A stretch of DNA of 50,158 nt. Origin: Bacillota bacterium (GTDB lineage Bacteria; Bacillota; UBA4882; UBA8346). Below the pieces are notes generated by a model. That model was not told where the DNA came from, did not search any database, and worked only from the letters and a program-made list of their open reading frames with translations. The position numbers were made by a program, and so were the translations under genes. The stretch covers positions 1-50,158 of the forward strand of contig JAEZJQ010000054.1 in the NCBI GenBank assembly GCA_023436305.1. The letters are read 5' to 3'. Shown one piece after another: positions 9,703 through 18,836 of the stretch (within the stretch, counting starts at the first letter, position 1; each line of letters begins with the position of its first letter).

Positions 9703-11652
9703 ATGGGTAAATATTATATTACCACCCCAATTTATTATCCGAGTGACAATTTACATATTGGCCATGCTTATACCACGGTAATTGCGGATGCCTTGGCCAG
9801 GTTTCACCGCCAAATTGGTGATGAAGTCTGGTTTCTAACCGGCACCGATGAGCATGGTCAAAAAATACAGCGGAAAGCGGAAGCGGTCGGACAAAATCCA
9901 CAAGAATACGTCGATCATATTGTCGCGGATATTAAGAAATTATGGCAAAAATTTCAGATTAGTAATGATGATTTCATCCGGACCACCGAAACCCGGCATG
10001 AAAAAGCGGTGCAACAAATCTTCGAAACCCTCTATAATAAAGGCGACATTTATAAAAGTGAATATGAGGGCTGGTATTGTACACCATGTGAAGCTTTTTG
10101 GTTAGAACGTCAAATTCAAGAAGGAAAATGCCCGGATTGCGGCCGCCCGGTGGAGTTGGTCAAGGAAGAAAGTTATTTTTTCAAATTATCCAAGTACGCG
10201 GACCGTTTGTTGCAATATATCGAAGCCAATCCGGATTTTATCAAGCCGGTTTCCCGTAAAAACGAAATGATTAATAATTTCCTTAAACCCGGCCTGGAAG
10301 ATCTTTGTGTCTCTCGTACCACCTTTAATTGGGGTATTCCGGTTACATTCGATCCCAAACACGTGGTTTATGTCTGGCTGGATGCGTTATCCAACTATAT
10401 CACGGCTTTGGGATATCCGGAACCAACTCCGTTATTTCAAAAATTTTGGCCGGCGGATATCCATTTGGTCGGGAAGGAGATCGTCCGTTTCCACACCATC
10501 ATCTGGCCCATTATATTAATGGCTCTAGATTTGCCATTACCCAAGCAAGTTTTCGGCCATGGCTGGTTGGTGCTTGATGGCGGTAAAATGTCGAAATCGA
10601 AAGGAAACGTCATTGATCCGCTGATATTAATCGATAAGTACGGCTTGGATGCGATCCGGTATTTCCTGCTCCGGGAGATTCCGTTCGGTTCTGATGGGTC
10701 ATATTCCGAGGAGGCTTTGGTGCTCAGGATTAATACCGATTTGGCCAATGATTTGGGGAATTTATTACACCGTACCTTATCCATGATTGAGAAATTTGCC
10801 GGAGGGGTTATTCCCACCCCCGGAATTTACCAGGAATTGGACCGGCAAGTGCTCGATCAAGCCGTTGAAACTGTACGTGAGACCAACCGGGCAATGCGGA
10901 GCCTCGAAGTCAGCGGCGCTTTGACTACTATTTTTAAATTGGTTAGTCGTGCCAATAAATACATTGATGAAGCTTCTCCCTGGGCATTAGCCAAAAATCC
11001 CGGACAGCAAGAACGTTTGCATACAGTGTTATACACCATGGCGGAGACATTACGCTTGGTGGCCGTCTTGCTAGTTCCGTTTCTGGTGGAAACTCCCAAC
11101 AAAATTTTCAGTCAACTTGGGATCGAGGGAACTCCTGATACTGTAAATTATCAGGATGCAATACAATGGGGATGGTTAAAAGCCGGAACCCATACCCAGA
11201 AAGGAAATCCGATTTTTCCGCGAATTGAGGTGGAACCTGTGGAAGTGAAAGAACCAAAAAATGAAGCCCCGGCGGCGGCCGGTAAAACCGGCTCACCGGA
11301 AAAATCAGCCGAACTCCCGAAACAAGAGCAGATCTCGATTGAGGAATTTGCCAAAGTAGACCTACGGGTGGCTAAAGTGCTGGCGGCAGAGAAGGTTGAA
11401 GGTTCGGATAAATTGTTAAAGCTGCAAATCAAAGTGATGGGGGAACAGCGGCAGATAGTCGCCGGAATTGCCCAACATTATACACCGGAACAACTTATCG
11501 GTAAAGAAATTGTAGTGGTCGCCAATTTAAAGCCCGCTAAATTACGCGGTTTACTCTCCGAGGGAATGTTATTAGCCGCCTCCAATGATCAGGGAAAACT
11601 GGCTGTATTACGGCCGGAACTGGAAATTGGGGAAGGTTCCAAGGTTAGATAA
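9703..11652 (+). CDS. metG: Methionine-tRNA ligase
   Basis: A 649-residue class I aminoacyl-tRNA synthetase that charges initiator and elongator tRNA-Met. The N-terminal catalytic domain has the HIGH-type motif HIGHAY (near residue 20), a zinc-knuckle insertion with two CxxC pairs (CTPC near 126 and CPDC near 143), the FGHGWLVLDGGKMSKSKGN segment with the KMSKS loop near residue 295, and the anticodon-binding helical domain. After a Pro/Ala/Lys-rich linker, residues 550-649 form the C-terminal tRNA-binding (EMAP/Arc1p-like) dimerisation domain (FAKVDLRVAKVLAAEKVEGS). ATG 9703 is preceded by GGAGGG. The stop codon is directly followed by the tatD start, so the two are co-transcribed. Confidence 0.98.
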   Translation: MGKYYITTPIYYPSDNLHIGHAYTTVIADALARFHRQIGDEVWFLTGTDEHGQKIQRKAEAVGQNPQEYVDHIVADIKKLWQKFQISNDDFIRTTETRHEKAVQQIFETLYNKGDIYKSEYEGWYCTPCEAFWLERQIQEGKCPDCGRPVELVKEESYFFKLSKYADRLLQYIEANPDFIKPVSRKNEMINNFLKPGLEDLCVSRTTFNWGIPVTFDPKHVVYVWLDALSNYITALGYPEPTPLFQKFWPADIHLVGKEIVRFHTIIWPIILMALDLPLPKQVFGHGWLVLDGGKMSKSKGNVIDPLILIDKYGLDAIRYFLLREIPFGSDGSYSEEALVLRINTDLANDLGNLLHRTLSMIEKFAGGVIPTPGIYQELDRQVLDQAVETVRETNRAMRSLEVSGALTTIFKLVSRANKYIDEASPWALAKNPGQQERLHTVLYTMAETLRLVAVLLVPFLVETPNKIFSQLGIEGTPDTVNYQDAIQWGWLKAGTHTQKGNPIFPRIEVEPVEVKEPKNEAPAAAGKTGSPEKSAELPKQEQISIEEFAKVDLRVAKVLAAEKVEGSDKLLKLQIKVMGEQRQIVAGIAQHYTPEQLIGKEIVVVANLKPAKLRGLLSEGMLLAASNDQGKLAVLRPELEIGEGSKVR

Positions 11653-12450
11653 ATGTGGATCGACAGTCACTCCCATTTAAATGATGACGCTTTTCGGGAC
11701 GATTACCGGAAAGTAATTGAGGATATGGTGGCTCAAAATGTCGAAGCCGTTATTGTTCCCGGCTATGATCTGCCGTCTTCGGAGCGGGCGGTTGAATTGG
11801 CTGCTAATGAACCACGGCTTTGGGCGGCGGTGGGAATTCACCCGCATGATGCGAAACTTTGGGATTCTAAAACCGTCGGCCGTATGGAGAGATTGTTGCG
11901 GGAACCCAAGGTGGTGGCGGTGGGTGAGATTGGCCTGGATTATCATTATAATCACTCCTCTAAAGAGGAACAAATTGCAGTCTTTGAGGCACAACTACAC
12001 TTGGCCGGACAATATAATAAACCGGTAATCATTCATAACCGGGAAGCTCATCAAGATACATTAGAGATTTTAACCCGCTTTTCCACTAGACAATCCCCAA
12101 TTACCCGTAAAACCGGACCATCCGGCGGATGGGGAGTTATGCATTGTTACGGGGGTAGCTTGGAAACCGCCAACCAATGTTTAAAATTGGGGTTGTTGAT
12201 TTCGTTCGCCGGGTCAATTACATTCACCAATGCCGCTAAGCTTCGTGAGGTCGCTGAGAAACTGCCCTTGTCCAAATTATTGGTGGAAACTGATGCGCCG
12301 TATCTTTCGCCTCACCCGTTTCGGGGACGGCGGAATGAACCGTCGCGGGTATCTGTAATCGGAGCGAAATTGGCGGATATTAAAGGATTGGCGGTTGAGG
12401 AAGTTATGGAGGCGACTACCGCTAATTCCAGGGAGTTATTTAAAATATAA
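11653..12450 (+). CDS. tatD: TatD family metal-dependent deoxyribonuclease
   Basis: A 265-residue TIM-barrel hydrolase of the TatD/YabD family, a metal-dependent 3'-5' nuclease implicated in DNA turnover and repair. Metal ligands are visible: the N-terminal IDSHSHLN (HxH), GEIGLDYH (Glu), PVIIHNREAH (His), and ETDAPYLSP (Asp) near the C-terminus. The length matches the family apart from a short polar insertion (residues about 143-156) before VMHCYGG. The ATG directly abuts the metG stop codon, the same metG-tatD order as in B. subtilis. Confidence 0.96.
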   Translation: MWIDSHSHLNDDAFRDDYRKVIEDMVAQNVEAVIVPGYDLPSSERAVELAANEPRLWAAVGIHPHDAKLWDSKTVGRMERLLREPKVVAVGEIGLDYHYNHSSKEEQIAVFEAQLHLAGQYNKPVIIHNREAHQDTLEILTRFSTRQSPITRKTGPSGGWGVMHCYGGSLETANQCLKLGLLISFAGSITFTNAAKLREVAEKLPLSKLLVETDAPYLSPHPFRGRRNEPSRVSVIGAKLADIKGLAVEEVMEATTANSRELFKI

Positions 12451-12637
12451 AAACATGTAGATGTAAAACATAGCATCCAAAACTTAGAGCGAGGGGCGAT
12501 TTTCGTAGCCTTATTATTTGGAATTATTTCTGTTGTAGGGTTCCCTTACGGTAGACACTTTTATGGTACGCGCGCCCAGAGCTATACACTATGAGGATGT
12601 ATAGTAAAGTAGGCTATCCGTTTTGGAGGGAAAAACA

Positions 12638-13270
12638 ATGGAAAGAGTAGTCGGCGGAAAAAACAATGATCTGGTATTTGCATACCCCCTGAATGGTTCA
12701 TTATATCTAAATATCACCAATCGTTGTCCCAATGCATGTTTATTTTGTATTCGCAATTCAGTGGACGGGGTTGGGTATAATTTATGGTTAGAACGGGAGC
12801 CCATGGCCGGGGAGATTTTGGCAGCGGTTGGGCATTTAAAAGGGATACGGGAGATTGTGTTTTGTGGTTATGGTGAGCCACTGTTGCGACCGGAAGTGAT
12901 AATTGAGGTTGCGACTGCTTTAAAAGAACGGATTCGTAGTGAACAATTGGATATCGGAATAAGAATAAACACCAATGGTTTGGCCGATTTATTTCTGGGT
13001 TATGATGTTTTACCGCAACTTAAAGGTTTAATCGATGCCATATCGATCAGTTTAAACGCCCATAATTCAGAGGCTTACTTAAAGATAACCCAATCTCCAT
13101 ATGGAGAAAAGGCATTCCCGGCGGTATTAGATTTTGTGCGGCGCAGTACCTTTTATATACCGAAGGTGGTTTTATCGGTAGTCCGATATCCGGGGGTGGA
13201 TATTGGAGAAGCAACGAAAATTACCAGAGACCTGGGAGTGGAATTACGGATTCGCGAACATTTGGAATGA
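12638..13270 (+). CDS. TatD-associated radical SAM protein
   Basis: A 210-residue radical SAM protein. The cluster motif is CPNACLFC (CX3CX2C, residues about 30-37), followed by the SAM-binding FCGYGEPLLRPE. It fits the small radical SAM family repeatedly found next to tatD (TIGR04038-type, 'TatD family-linked'), whose substrate is unknown. It lacks a SPASM domain and is much shorter than typical radical SAM enzymes. ATG 12638 has GGAGGG at good spacing; an in-frame TTG at 12623 would overlap that site. It lies 187 bases after tatD and before the G5/3D gene, so it may have its own promoter. Confidence 0.88.
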   Translation: MERVVGGKNNDLVFAYPLNGSLYLNITNRCPNACLFCIRNSVDGVGYNLWLEREPMAGEILAAVGHLKGIREIVFCGYGEPLLRPEVIIEVATALKERIRSEQLDIGIRINTNGLADLFLGYDVLPQLKGLIDAISISLNAHNSEAYLKITQSPYGEKAFPAVLDFVRRSTFYIPKVVLSVVRYPGVDIGEATKITRDLGVELRIREHLE

Positions 13271-13492
13271 ATTAATAGCTAATTTTGGCAATTATTGGAG
13301 TCTGCAATTTGTGTTGGATGGCAGGATTTTAAGATGGGTTCGGGGAAATTTTAATATCCAGTATTTTTATTCCATGAAAATGATACTGTAATATTAAGTT
13401 TCATATAAAAATATAGTTTAGAGAGAAGAGTTCATTTTTATATAAAACCTAGGATAATTTTCAAAATCACAATTATTTTTAGGGAGGTAAGA

Positions 13493-14509
13493 ATGAAGTT
13501 TATTAAATGGGGTAAACGGCAGCAAATATACGCAGGTATCGTAGGTCTTCTTGGGATATCGATCCTGCTCAGTTATTGTGTCTACATAAAAGCGTTGAAC
13601 CAAGTGTCGCTGGAAGTAGAAGGGAAATATTATGCTTGGAAAACTTTAAGTGGAACGGTAGCCGGAGTGTTGCGGGAGAAAAGGATCACCTTAAATGATG
13701 GGGATGTGGTACGTCCGGCGCTTACCACGGCGGTGGGTAACAATTCAAAAATTGAAGTACTCAGAGCTTTTCCGGTGGAGATTGTTAGTTCGGGGAAGTT
13801 GTCCCAGGTGAATACCATATCCCAAAGCGTCGGTGATCTGTTGCTACAGGAGCAGGTCAAGTACAATCAGGACGATAAAGTAGTCCCAGGGCTGGAAACG
13901 ATAGTAAGTCCACATCAAAAGATTCGGATCATTCAAGTGACCAGTACCATAATTGCCCGGCAGATAGCAGTGCAACCAGCTACCGAATATCGTAAAGACC
14001 GGGATTTGGAACGAGGTGTTCAAAAAACAGTTCAAATTGGTAAGCCTGGACTCGCCGAACGCCGGATTAAGGTGTTTTACGAAGATGGCCGCGAAACCCG
14101 GCGTGAAACTATCGCAGAAAGAATAATAAAACCAACCGTTAATTCCATTGTGCTGGTGGGGATTAAACCAGTGATTCGCACGTTATATACCAGCCGGGGT
14201 TCTTTTCGGTATATCGAAGTGAAGACCATGAAAGCCACCGCTTACTATCCAGGGCCTGAAAGCTGCGGGAAATATGCGGTTTACGGGGTAACTTACACCG
14301 GAAAAAAGGCCGGATTTGGATATGTGGCGGTTGACCCGAAAGTAATCAAGCTGGGTACCAAATTGTATATTGAAGGATATGGCAAGGCGGAAGCCGCCGA
14401 CATCGGTAGCGCCATAAAAGGAAATCGAATTGATCTTTGTTACGAAACTTTTCGCGAGGCGGCCATGTTTGGTGTTAAAAATATTAAAGTATACATCTTA
14501 TCCGAATAA
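13493..14509 (+). CDS. Cell-wall protein with DUF348, G5 and 3D domains (YabE-like)
   Basis: A 338-residue secreted or membrane-anchored protein related to B. subtilis YabE and the Rpf/Sps stationary-phase proteins. A membrane segment at residues 13-32 is followed by two ubiquitin-like DUF348 repeats (about 36-150), a G5 domain (about 155-235) and a C-terminal 3D domain. The 3D domain carries VAVDPKVIKLGTKLYIEGYG and the catalytic-type stretch ADIGSAIKGNRIDL. The 3D domain has the MltA-like barrel with conserved aspartates, so lytic activity on peptidoglycan is likely. ATG 13493 has AGGGAGG upstream. In B. subtilis the order is metG-yabD-yabE-rnmV-ksgA; here the last two are absent and a PilZ gene follows. 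Confidence 0.93.
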   Translation: MKFIKWGKRQQIYAGIVGLLGISILLSYCVYIKALNQVSLEVEGKYYAWKTLSGTVAGVLREKRITLNDGDVVRPALTTAVGNNSKIEVLRAFPVEIVSSGKLSQVNTISQSVGDLLLQEQVKYNQDDKVVPGLETIVSPHQKIRIIQVTSTIIARQIAVQPATEYRKDRDLERGVQKTVQIGKPGLAERRIKVFYEDGRETRRETIAERIIKPTVNSIVLVGIKPVIRTLYTSRGSFRYIEVKTMKATAYYPGPESCGKYAVYGVTYTGKKAGFGYVAVDPKVIKLGTKLYIEGYGKAEAADIGSAIKGNRIDLCYETFREAAMFGVKNIKVYILSE

Positions 14510-14626
14510 AAAAAGAGCTGAATTATGCCGAAAAATTTTGAAATGGTCTAATTTATTCCTTGAATTTGACGATAATTAAAAAAGGTAAACCTTATTTCTA
14601 GTTTATTTGAAGGAGGATTTCAAAGA

Positions 14627-14974
14627 ATGTTAAATGAAAAACGTCAAGTTCCTAGGGTAAATACGCATATTATAGCGGAAATGAAGACGGGGGATGAATC
14701 GGAAAGATTATGCGCTTATATTGAAAACATTAGCGAAAAGGGTATGGGAGTTATTTCGCTTGATAATTTTGAGAAAGGAACCCGGTTGTTTTCCAATTTT
14801 AACATTCCGGGAACCACACAAAAAATCAATCCAAGGGTTTCCGTGCTTAACTCCAAAAACACCAAGTATAACCTTTATTATCATAGTTTGTGTTTTGATA
14901 GTATAAGTACCGCCGACCGTGAAGCGATTCATCAATACATTCAGGAAATTGAACCGGCAAAAGCGAGTTTATGA
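14627..14974 (+). CDS. PilZ-domain protein, probable c-di-GMP receptor
   Basis: A 115-residue single-domain PilZ protein. The two cyclic-di-GMP contact motifs are present: an N-terminal RQVPR (RxxxR, residues 5-9) and ENISEKGMGV (N/DxSxxG, residues about 43-52). There is no signal peptide or second domain. It would act as a small diffusible effector of motility or envelope functions. ATG 14627 has GAAGGAGG upstream. It ends at a terminator shared with convergent fabF. Confidence 0.88.
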   Translation: MLNEKRQVPRVNTHIIAEMKTGDESERLCAYIENISEKGMGVISLDNFEKGTRLFSNFNIPGTTQKINPRVSVLNSKNTKYNLYYHSLCFDSISTADREAIHQYIQEIEPAKASL

Positions 14975-15061
14975 GCGATATATGGCGTATAGTTTCAAAT
15001 CGAGATTGCTTGCCGGTTGAGACAAAATATTTAGATTTATATTCAGTTGCAAAGGTATAAC

Positions 15062-15098
15062 AAAAAATGGTTGGGAATTTGGATCCAACCATTTTTTT
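15062..15098. terminator. Bidirectional terminator between the PilZ gene and fabF
   Basis: AAAAAATGGTTGG (15062-15074) pairs with CCAACCATTTTTT (15085-15097) around a 10-base loop, giving T-runs on both strands. Confidence 0.9.
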
Positions 15099-15114
15099 AT
15101 TGTTCATTAAAGAG

Positions 15115-16356
15115 TCATTCAGCAAATCGCTTTAAAACGATACAAGCATTGGTGGAGCCAAACCCAAAGGAATTGGATATTCCCACAGTGACCACGGCTG
15201 GCCGGGCTTTATTCGGAACGTAATCCAAATCGCATTCCGGGTCCGGCGTCTCCAAGTTAATGGTGGGCGGGATAATTTGATGTTGTAAAGTTAATGCGGT
15301 AAAGGCGGCTTCAACTGCGCCGGTAGCGCCCAACATATGTCCTGTCATAGATTTGGTGGAGTTCACCAGAATTTTCGAGGCATGGTTGCCAAAAGCGAGT
15401 TTAATGGCTTTGGTCTCCATGGCATCATTTACTGGAGTGGAAGTTCCATGGGCATTAATGTAATCAACCTGGTCCATTCTTATTCCAGCGGAAGCCATTG
15501 CCAGTTCCATACAACGGGCTGCCCCCGAGCCGTCGGGTTTCGGTGAAGTGATGTGGTAGGCATCACTGTTCATACCAAAACCAATGACTTCAGCGTAAAT
15601 TTTGGCGCCACGATTTTTGGCATGTTCTAATTCTTCCAAAATTAAGATCCCGGCGCCTTCGCTCATGATGAAACCATCACGACGCGCATCAAAAGGGCAG
15701 CTGGCTTTTTCGGGGGGATCATTACGAGTTGTCATGGCTTTCATATTGCCGAATCCGGCCATGGCCGTCTCCACAATTGTAGCTTCGGCTCCTCCGGCAA
15801 TGATAGCATCCGCCTCGCCGCGCTTAATTATATGAAAAGCTTCTCCAATCGCATGAGTCCCGGTGGCGCAAGCGGAAACCGGAGAAAAATTGGGGCCGCG
15901 CGCTCCGGTTCGAATGGAAATTTGTCCGGGCGCTAAATTAATTACACTACTGGGAACGTAAAATGGAGAGACCCGATCAGGGCCTTGATTTCTGCATATC
16001 ATTTCATAATGGCCGATTGTCTCGATGCCGCCCATACCCGATCCTACGATTACCCCTACTCTTTCAGCATTGGCGGATGTAATCTTTAAGCCGGAATCGG
16101 CCATGGCTTCCTCGCAACCGGCAATGGCAAATTGGATAAAGCGGTCCATTTTCTTAACTTCTTTTTTCTCAATGTGCTGAACGGGGTCGAAATTTTTAAC
16201 TTCACCGGCAATGCGCGTTGCCAATCTGGAGCTATCAAACCGGGAAATTGGCGCAATGCCCGATTTTCCGGCAAGCAACGCTTCCCAGGTGGAAGGAGTG
16301 GATAATCCGATGGGGGTTATCAGTCCGATTCCGGTTACGACAACTTTTCTACTCAT
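15115..16356 (-). CDS. fabF: 3-oxoacyl-[ACP] synthase II
   Basis: A 413-residue condensing enzyme that extends acyl-ACP with malonyl-ACP in fatty acid synthesis. The Cys-His-His triad is visible in SACATGTHAIG (Cys), NAHGTSTPVNDAMET (His) and KSMTGHMLGATGAVEA (His), and the protein ends with the family's NSFGFGSTNACIVL. I choose ATG 16356 (MSRKVVVTG), with AGGTAGGTG seven bases away; an in-frame GTG at 16365 overlaps that site. It sits 117 bases downstream of a MarR-family gene, probably in one transcript, and apart from any fab cluster. It may be a second copy used for adjusting chain length or for a dedicated pathway. Confidence 0.96.
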   Translation of the reverse strand: MSRKVVVTGIGLITPIGLSTPSTWEALLAGKSGIAPISRFDSSRLATRIAGEVKNFDPVQHIEKKEVKKMDRFIQFAIAGCEEAMADSGLKITSANAERVGVIVGSGMGGIETIGHYEMICRNQGPDRVSPFYVPSSVINLAPGQISIRTGARGPNFSPVSACATGTHAIGEAFHIIKRGEADAIIAGGAEATIVETAMAGFGNMKAMTTRNDPPEKASCPFDARRDGFIMSEGAGILILEELEHAKNRGAKIYAEVIGFGMNSDAYHITSPKPDGSGAARCMELAMASAGIRMDQVDYINAHGTSTPVNDAMETKAIKLAFGNHASKILVNSTKSMTGHMLGATGAVEAAFTALTLQHQIIPPTINLETPDPECDLDYVPNKARPAVVTVGISNSFGFGSTNACIVLKRFAE

Positions 16357-16399
16357 AGGATACACCTACCTTTTATTTAAATTTTAAGCTTTAGAGCAA

Positions 16400-16441
16400 G
16401 TTCTGAGTTATGAGTTTTAAATTTATGGGTTATAAGTTTAA
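16400..16441. repeat. Heptad repeat array between fabF and marR
   Basis: Six consecutive 7-base units: GTTCTGA, GTTATGA, GTTTTAA, ATTTATG, GGTTATA, AGTTTAA. The units are degenerate but in register, like the other heptad arrays in this window. Confidence 0.6.
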
Positions 16442-16473
16442 CAGCACTTGCCATTACATTTAGGGATAAATGG

Positions 16474-16905
16474 TTATTCACTAATTTGTCTGCCAATCAT
16501 GGCCAGGGTTTTGCGGAACAATTTGACATCTTCCGGCGATAACGCTTCATAAAGCCTGCGATCCAATTCTTCCACCAGCGCTTTAATGGTTTCCCGGGCG
16601 GCGGTACCGGCGGAAGTTAAATAAATCAAAATACCGCGACGATCATTGGGATCGGGACGGCGTTCAATTAAGTTTTTCTTTTCTAACCGATCCAGTAAAC
16701 CGGACATGCTGGAATTCTCCAAATCGAGTTTTGCGGCCAGTGTCTTTGGGTTTTCCCCATTTCCCGGAGCAATCTCCAATAATAATAAAGCTTTGGTGGC
16801 CGATAACCCGTAAGAAGCCAACCGTTTATTATAGTATCGCGCCAGTTTCTGCCAGGTATTTTTGATTAATAAACAAATTAATGGCGGATTCATATTTTCG
16901 GGCAT
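16474..16905 (-). CDS. MarR-family transcriptional regulator
   Basis: A 143-residue winged-helix regulator. The helix-turn-helix region (PKTLAAKLDLENSSMSGLLD) and the wing (LIERRPDPNDRRGILIYLT) are textbook MarR, flanked by N- and C-terminal dimerisation helices. The start is ATG 16905, preceded by AGAGGTGATC; an upstream reading-frame extension begins in the probable operator and is unlikely to be translated. A 27-base palindrome lies about 53 bases before the start and suggests autoregulation. Being directly upstream of fabF, it may control fatty acid synthesis as FabT does in streptococci, but its operator differs from the known FabT site. Confidence 0.92.
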   Translation of the reverse strand: MPENMNPPLICLLIKNTWQKLARYYNKRLASYGLSATKALLLLEIAPGNGENPKTLAAKLDLENSSMSGLLDRLEKKNLIERRPDPNDRRGILIYLTSAGTAARETIKALVEELDRRLYEALSPEDVKLFRKTLAMIGRQISE

Positions 16906-16957
16906 GGGGCGATCACCTCTTTGTATATCCGGATTTGTGGTGTTAAATTTAAAGTAG

Positions 16958-16984
16958 TTCGTATCCGAATTATTCGCATACGAA
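16958..16984 (-). promoter_or_regulatory. 27-bp palindrome, probable MarR operator
   Basis: TTCGTAT (16958-16964) and ATACGAA (16978-16984) enclose a second perfect palindrome, CGAAT-T-ATTCG (16966-16976). The whole 27 bp is symmetric except for one base pair and the centre. It lies between the divergent marR and murE-like genes and could control both. Confidence 0.75.
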
Positions 16985-17054
16985 AAATATATCATGGAAG
17001 AATCCTATCGTCAACCCGAAATTTTTTAAGCTTTTTGGGGAAACTAAAAAGGTC

Positions 17055-18524
17055 ATGAAATTAAGTGAGCTAACCAAATTCATCCATGTTCCCGGAGACT
17101 ATCAAAGGATAGAATTTACCGGGCTGGCCAATAATTCGCAACAGGTCGTTCCCGGGGATCTTTTTATTGCCATGAAAGGCTGTAAAACAGATGGTTTTTT
17201 ATATATCGAGGAAGCAATGAGAAAAGGCGCGGTAGCAGCTTTGGCAGAAAGCGGAGTAACCGGGCCGCCGGGTTTTCCGATAATTCAAGCCAGCGGGATT
17301 CGCAAAGCCCAGGGGATGATCGCCGCGTATTTTTACGGGGAACCGTCGTCCAAATTGCGGATGATTGGGGTGACCGGAACTAATGGCAAGACTACAGTGG
17401 CTCATCTCATTGCGCATTTGTTGAATTTTTATCAAAAGCCCACCGGTTTAATTGGGACGGTATGGATTAATAATGGCCGGGAGATACGGCGTTCAACCCG
17501 GACGACGCCCGATTCCATTGAACTGCAAAAGATTTTGGCGGAAATGGTGGCAAATGGGATGAGGAATGTAGTCATGGAAGTGTCATCCCACGCTCTGGCC
17601 CTGGAACGAGTAGCGGGAATCGAATTTGATATTGCGGTACTTACCAATATTAACCACGATCATTTTGATTTTCATCTTAATTACCAAAACTATCTGGTTG
17701 CCAAGCAACAGTTGTTTCGAAGTTTACCGCTGGGCCAAAAGCAAAACAAATACGCCGTCTTAAATATGGATGATCCGAGTTTTCCGGCTGTGATGAACGT
17801 TTGCCGGAATGTGGTATTGAATTATGGTTTTTCCGGTTCGGCGGACATTAAGGCCGGTCAAATATCGGATTTGGGCCATGAACAAATGGTTGAGGTTGAA
17901 TTTTTGGGAAAGAGCTGTCGGTTTATAACCCAATTGCCAGGACGGTTTAACATTTACAACATTTTAGCGGCGAGTACCGTGGTCTATCAAGAGGGGATGC
18001 CGGCTGAAGAAATAGAACGGGCGATACCTGAATTTCCCGGAGTGCCAGGGCGTTATCAGTTGGTTGATTGCGGACAACCGTTTACCGTAATGGTTGATTT
18101 CGCCCATAATCCAGCCGCGCTGGAAAATATACTGGAGATGGCTCACCGGCGAACCGGCGGGCGCCGTATTTTGGTCTTTGGCTGTGAAGGCGAGAAGGAC
18201 CGTTTAAAACGGCCATTAATGGGTCAAGTGGCGGTCTTGAACGCTGAGATTCCGATTCTAACATCCGATAATAATAATCAGGAAGAACCGAACCAGATTT
18301 TTAGTGATGTCTTAAGCGGTATTCCGGCAGCGCAGCAAAAAAATTTAACCATCGAACCCGACCGGAAACAAGCCATTCGAAGAGCGGTGGAATTGGCCGA
18401 GCCGGGGGATTTTATCATCGTGGCCGGAAAAGGGCATGAAAGGACTTTAATTCAAGGCGCGGAGAAAATCCTGTTTGATGATGCGGAAGTGTTGCGGGAG
18501 ATGCTCCATGGCAACCCTTCATGA
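17055..18524 (+). CDS. MurE-type UDP-MurNAc-tripeptide ligase with altered specificity motif
   Basis: A 489-residue Mur ligase. The N-terminal UDP-binding domain is followed by the ATP-binding loop GVTGTNGKTT (residues 105-114), TTPDS, MEVSSHAL, TNINHDHFDFH, the carbamylated-lysine segment LVAKQQLF, FPGVPGRYQLVD, FAHNPAALENIL and FGCEGEKDRLKRPLMG. MurE adds the third amino acid to UDP-MurNAc-L-Ala-D-Glu. Enzymes using meso-diaminopimelate carry DNPR; here the same place (about residue 404) reads SDNNNQEEP. So it may use another amino acid or be a paralogue with a different role. It stands alone, not in a division cluster, and is divergent from marR. Its ribosome binding site (AAAAAGG) is weak. 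Confidence 0.88.
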   Translation: MKLSELTKFIHVPGDYQRIEFTGLANNSQQVVPGDLFIAMKGCKTDGFLYIEEAMRKGAVAALAESGVTGPPGFPIIQASGIRKAQGMIAAYFYGEPSSKLRMIGVTGTNGKTTVAHLIAHLLNFYQKPTGLIGTVWINNGREIRRSTRTTPDSIELQKILAEMVANGMRNVVMEVSSHALALERVAGIEFDIAVLTNINHDHFDFHLNYQNYLVAKQQLFRSLPLGQKQNKYAVLNMDDPSFPAVMNVCRNVVLNYGFSGSADIKAGQISDLGHEQMVEVEFLGKSCRFITQLPGRFNIYNILAASTVVYQEGMPAEEIERAIPEFPGVPGRYQLVDCGQPFTVMVDFAHNPAALENILEMAHRRTGGRRILVFGCEGEKDRLKRPLMGQVAVLNAEIPILTSDNNNQEEPNQIFSDVLSGIPAAQQKNLTIEPDRKQAIRRAVELAEPGDFIIVAGKGHERTLIQGAEKILFDDAEVLREMLHGNPS

Positions 18525-18836
18525 ACAGCAACCGAAAAGATTTCGGTCCTTAAACTATTTCCCGGCCCGCCAGGTATAATGGATCAGGCTTACGGCTGGA
18601 ACCATTCCGGCGAATGGGGTGGAATCAAATATAGGCTCAGAGAATAGTAAAATTATTTTAAACCTATTTTAAAAAACTAATAATGATATTAGAAATTTTA
18701 ATTGTCGATTGACAAAACGAAAACAAAATGGTTATAGTTAATAAACGGAAGGAAATCATTGAAGGAAAATAAAACACCTGATATGCTTATCATCGGCACC
18801 GGGTGATAAACAACTATGAAAGCGTGGTATTTTTGA
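18525..18836. other. Intergenic with a sigma-A promoter
   Basis: No gene is evident. TTGACA (18709-18714), an 18-base spacer and TATAGT (18733-18738) form a good sigma-A promoter for the radical SAM gene. Two TTTAAA hexamers 11 bases apart (18657, 18668) recall the Pho boxes further on, but the series does not continue. Confidence 0.55.

Noticed and set aside
13203..13391. Overlapping frame after the TatD-associated radical SAM gene, possibly a frameshifted C-terminus
   Set aside because: The 210-residue product already has the size of its family, and the extra frame has no matching motif.
18657..18673. Two TTTAAA hexamers 11 bp apart upstream of the radical SAM gene, possible Pho box
   Set aside because: The next positions in phase (18646, 18679, 18690) do not match, and the gene has an ordinary sigma-A promoter downstream. 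AT-rich chance is enough.
18768..18807. Short frame MLIIGTG followed by a stop before the radical SAM gene
   Set aside because: Only seven codons. The resemblance to a dinucleotide-binding start is too short to mean anything.
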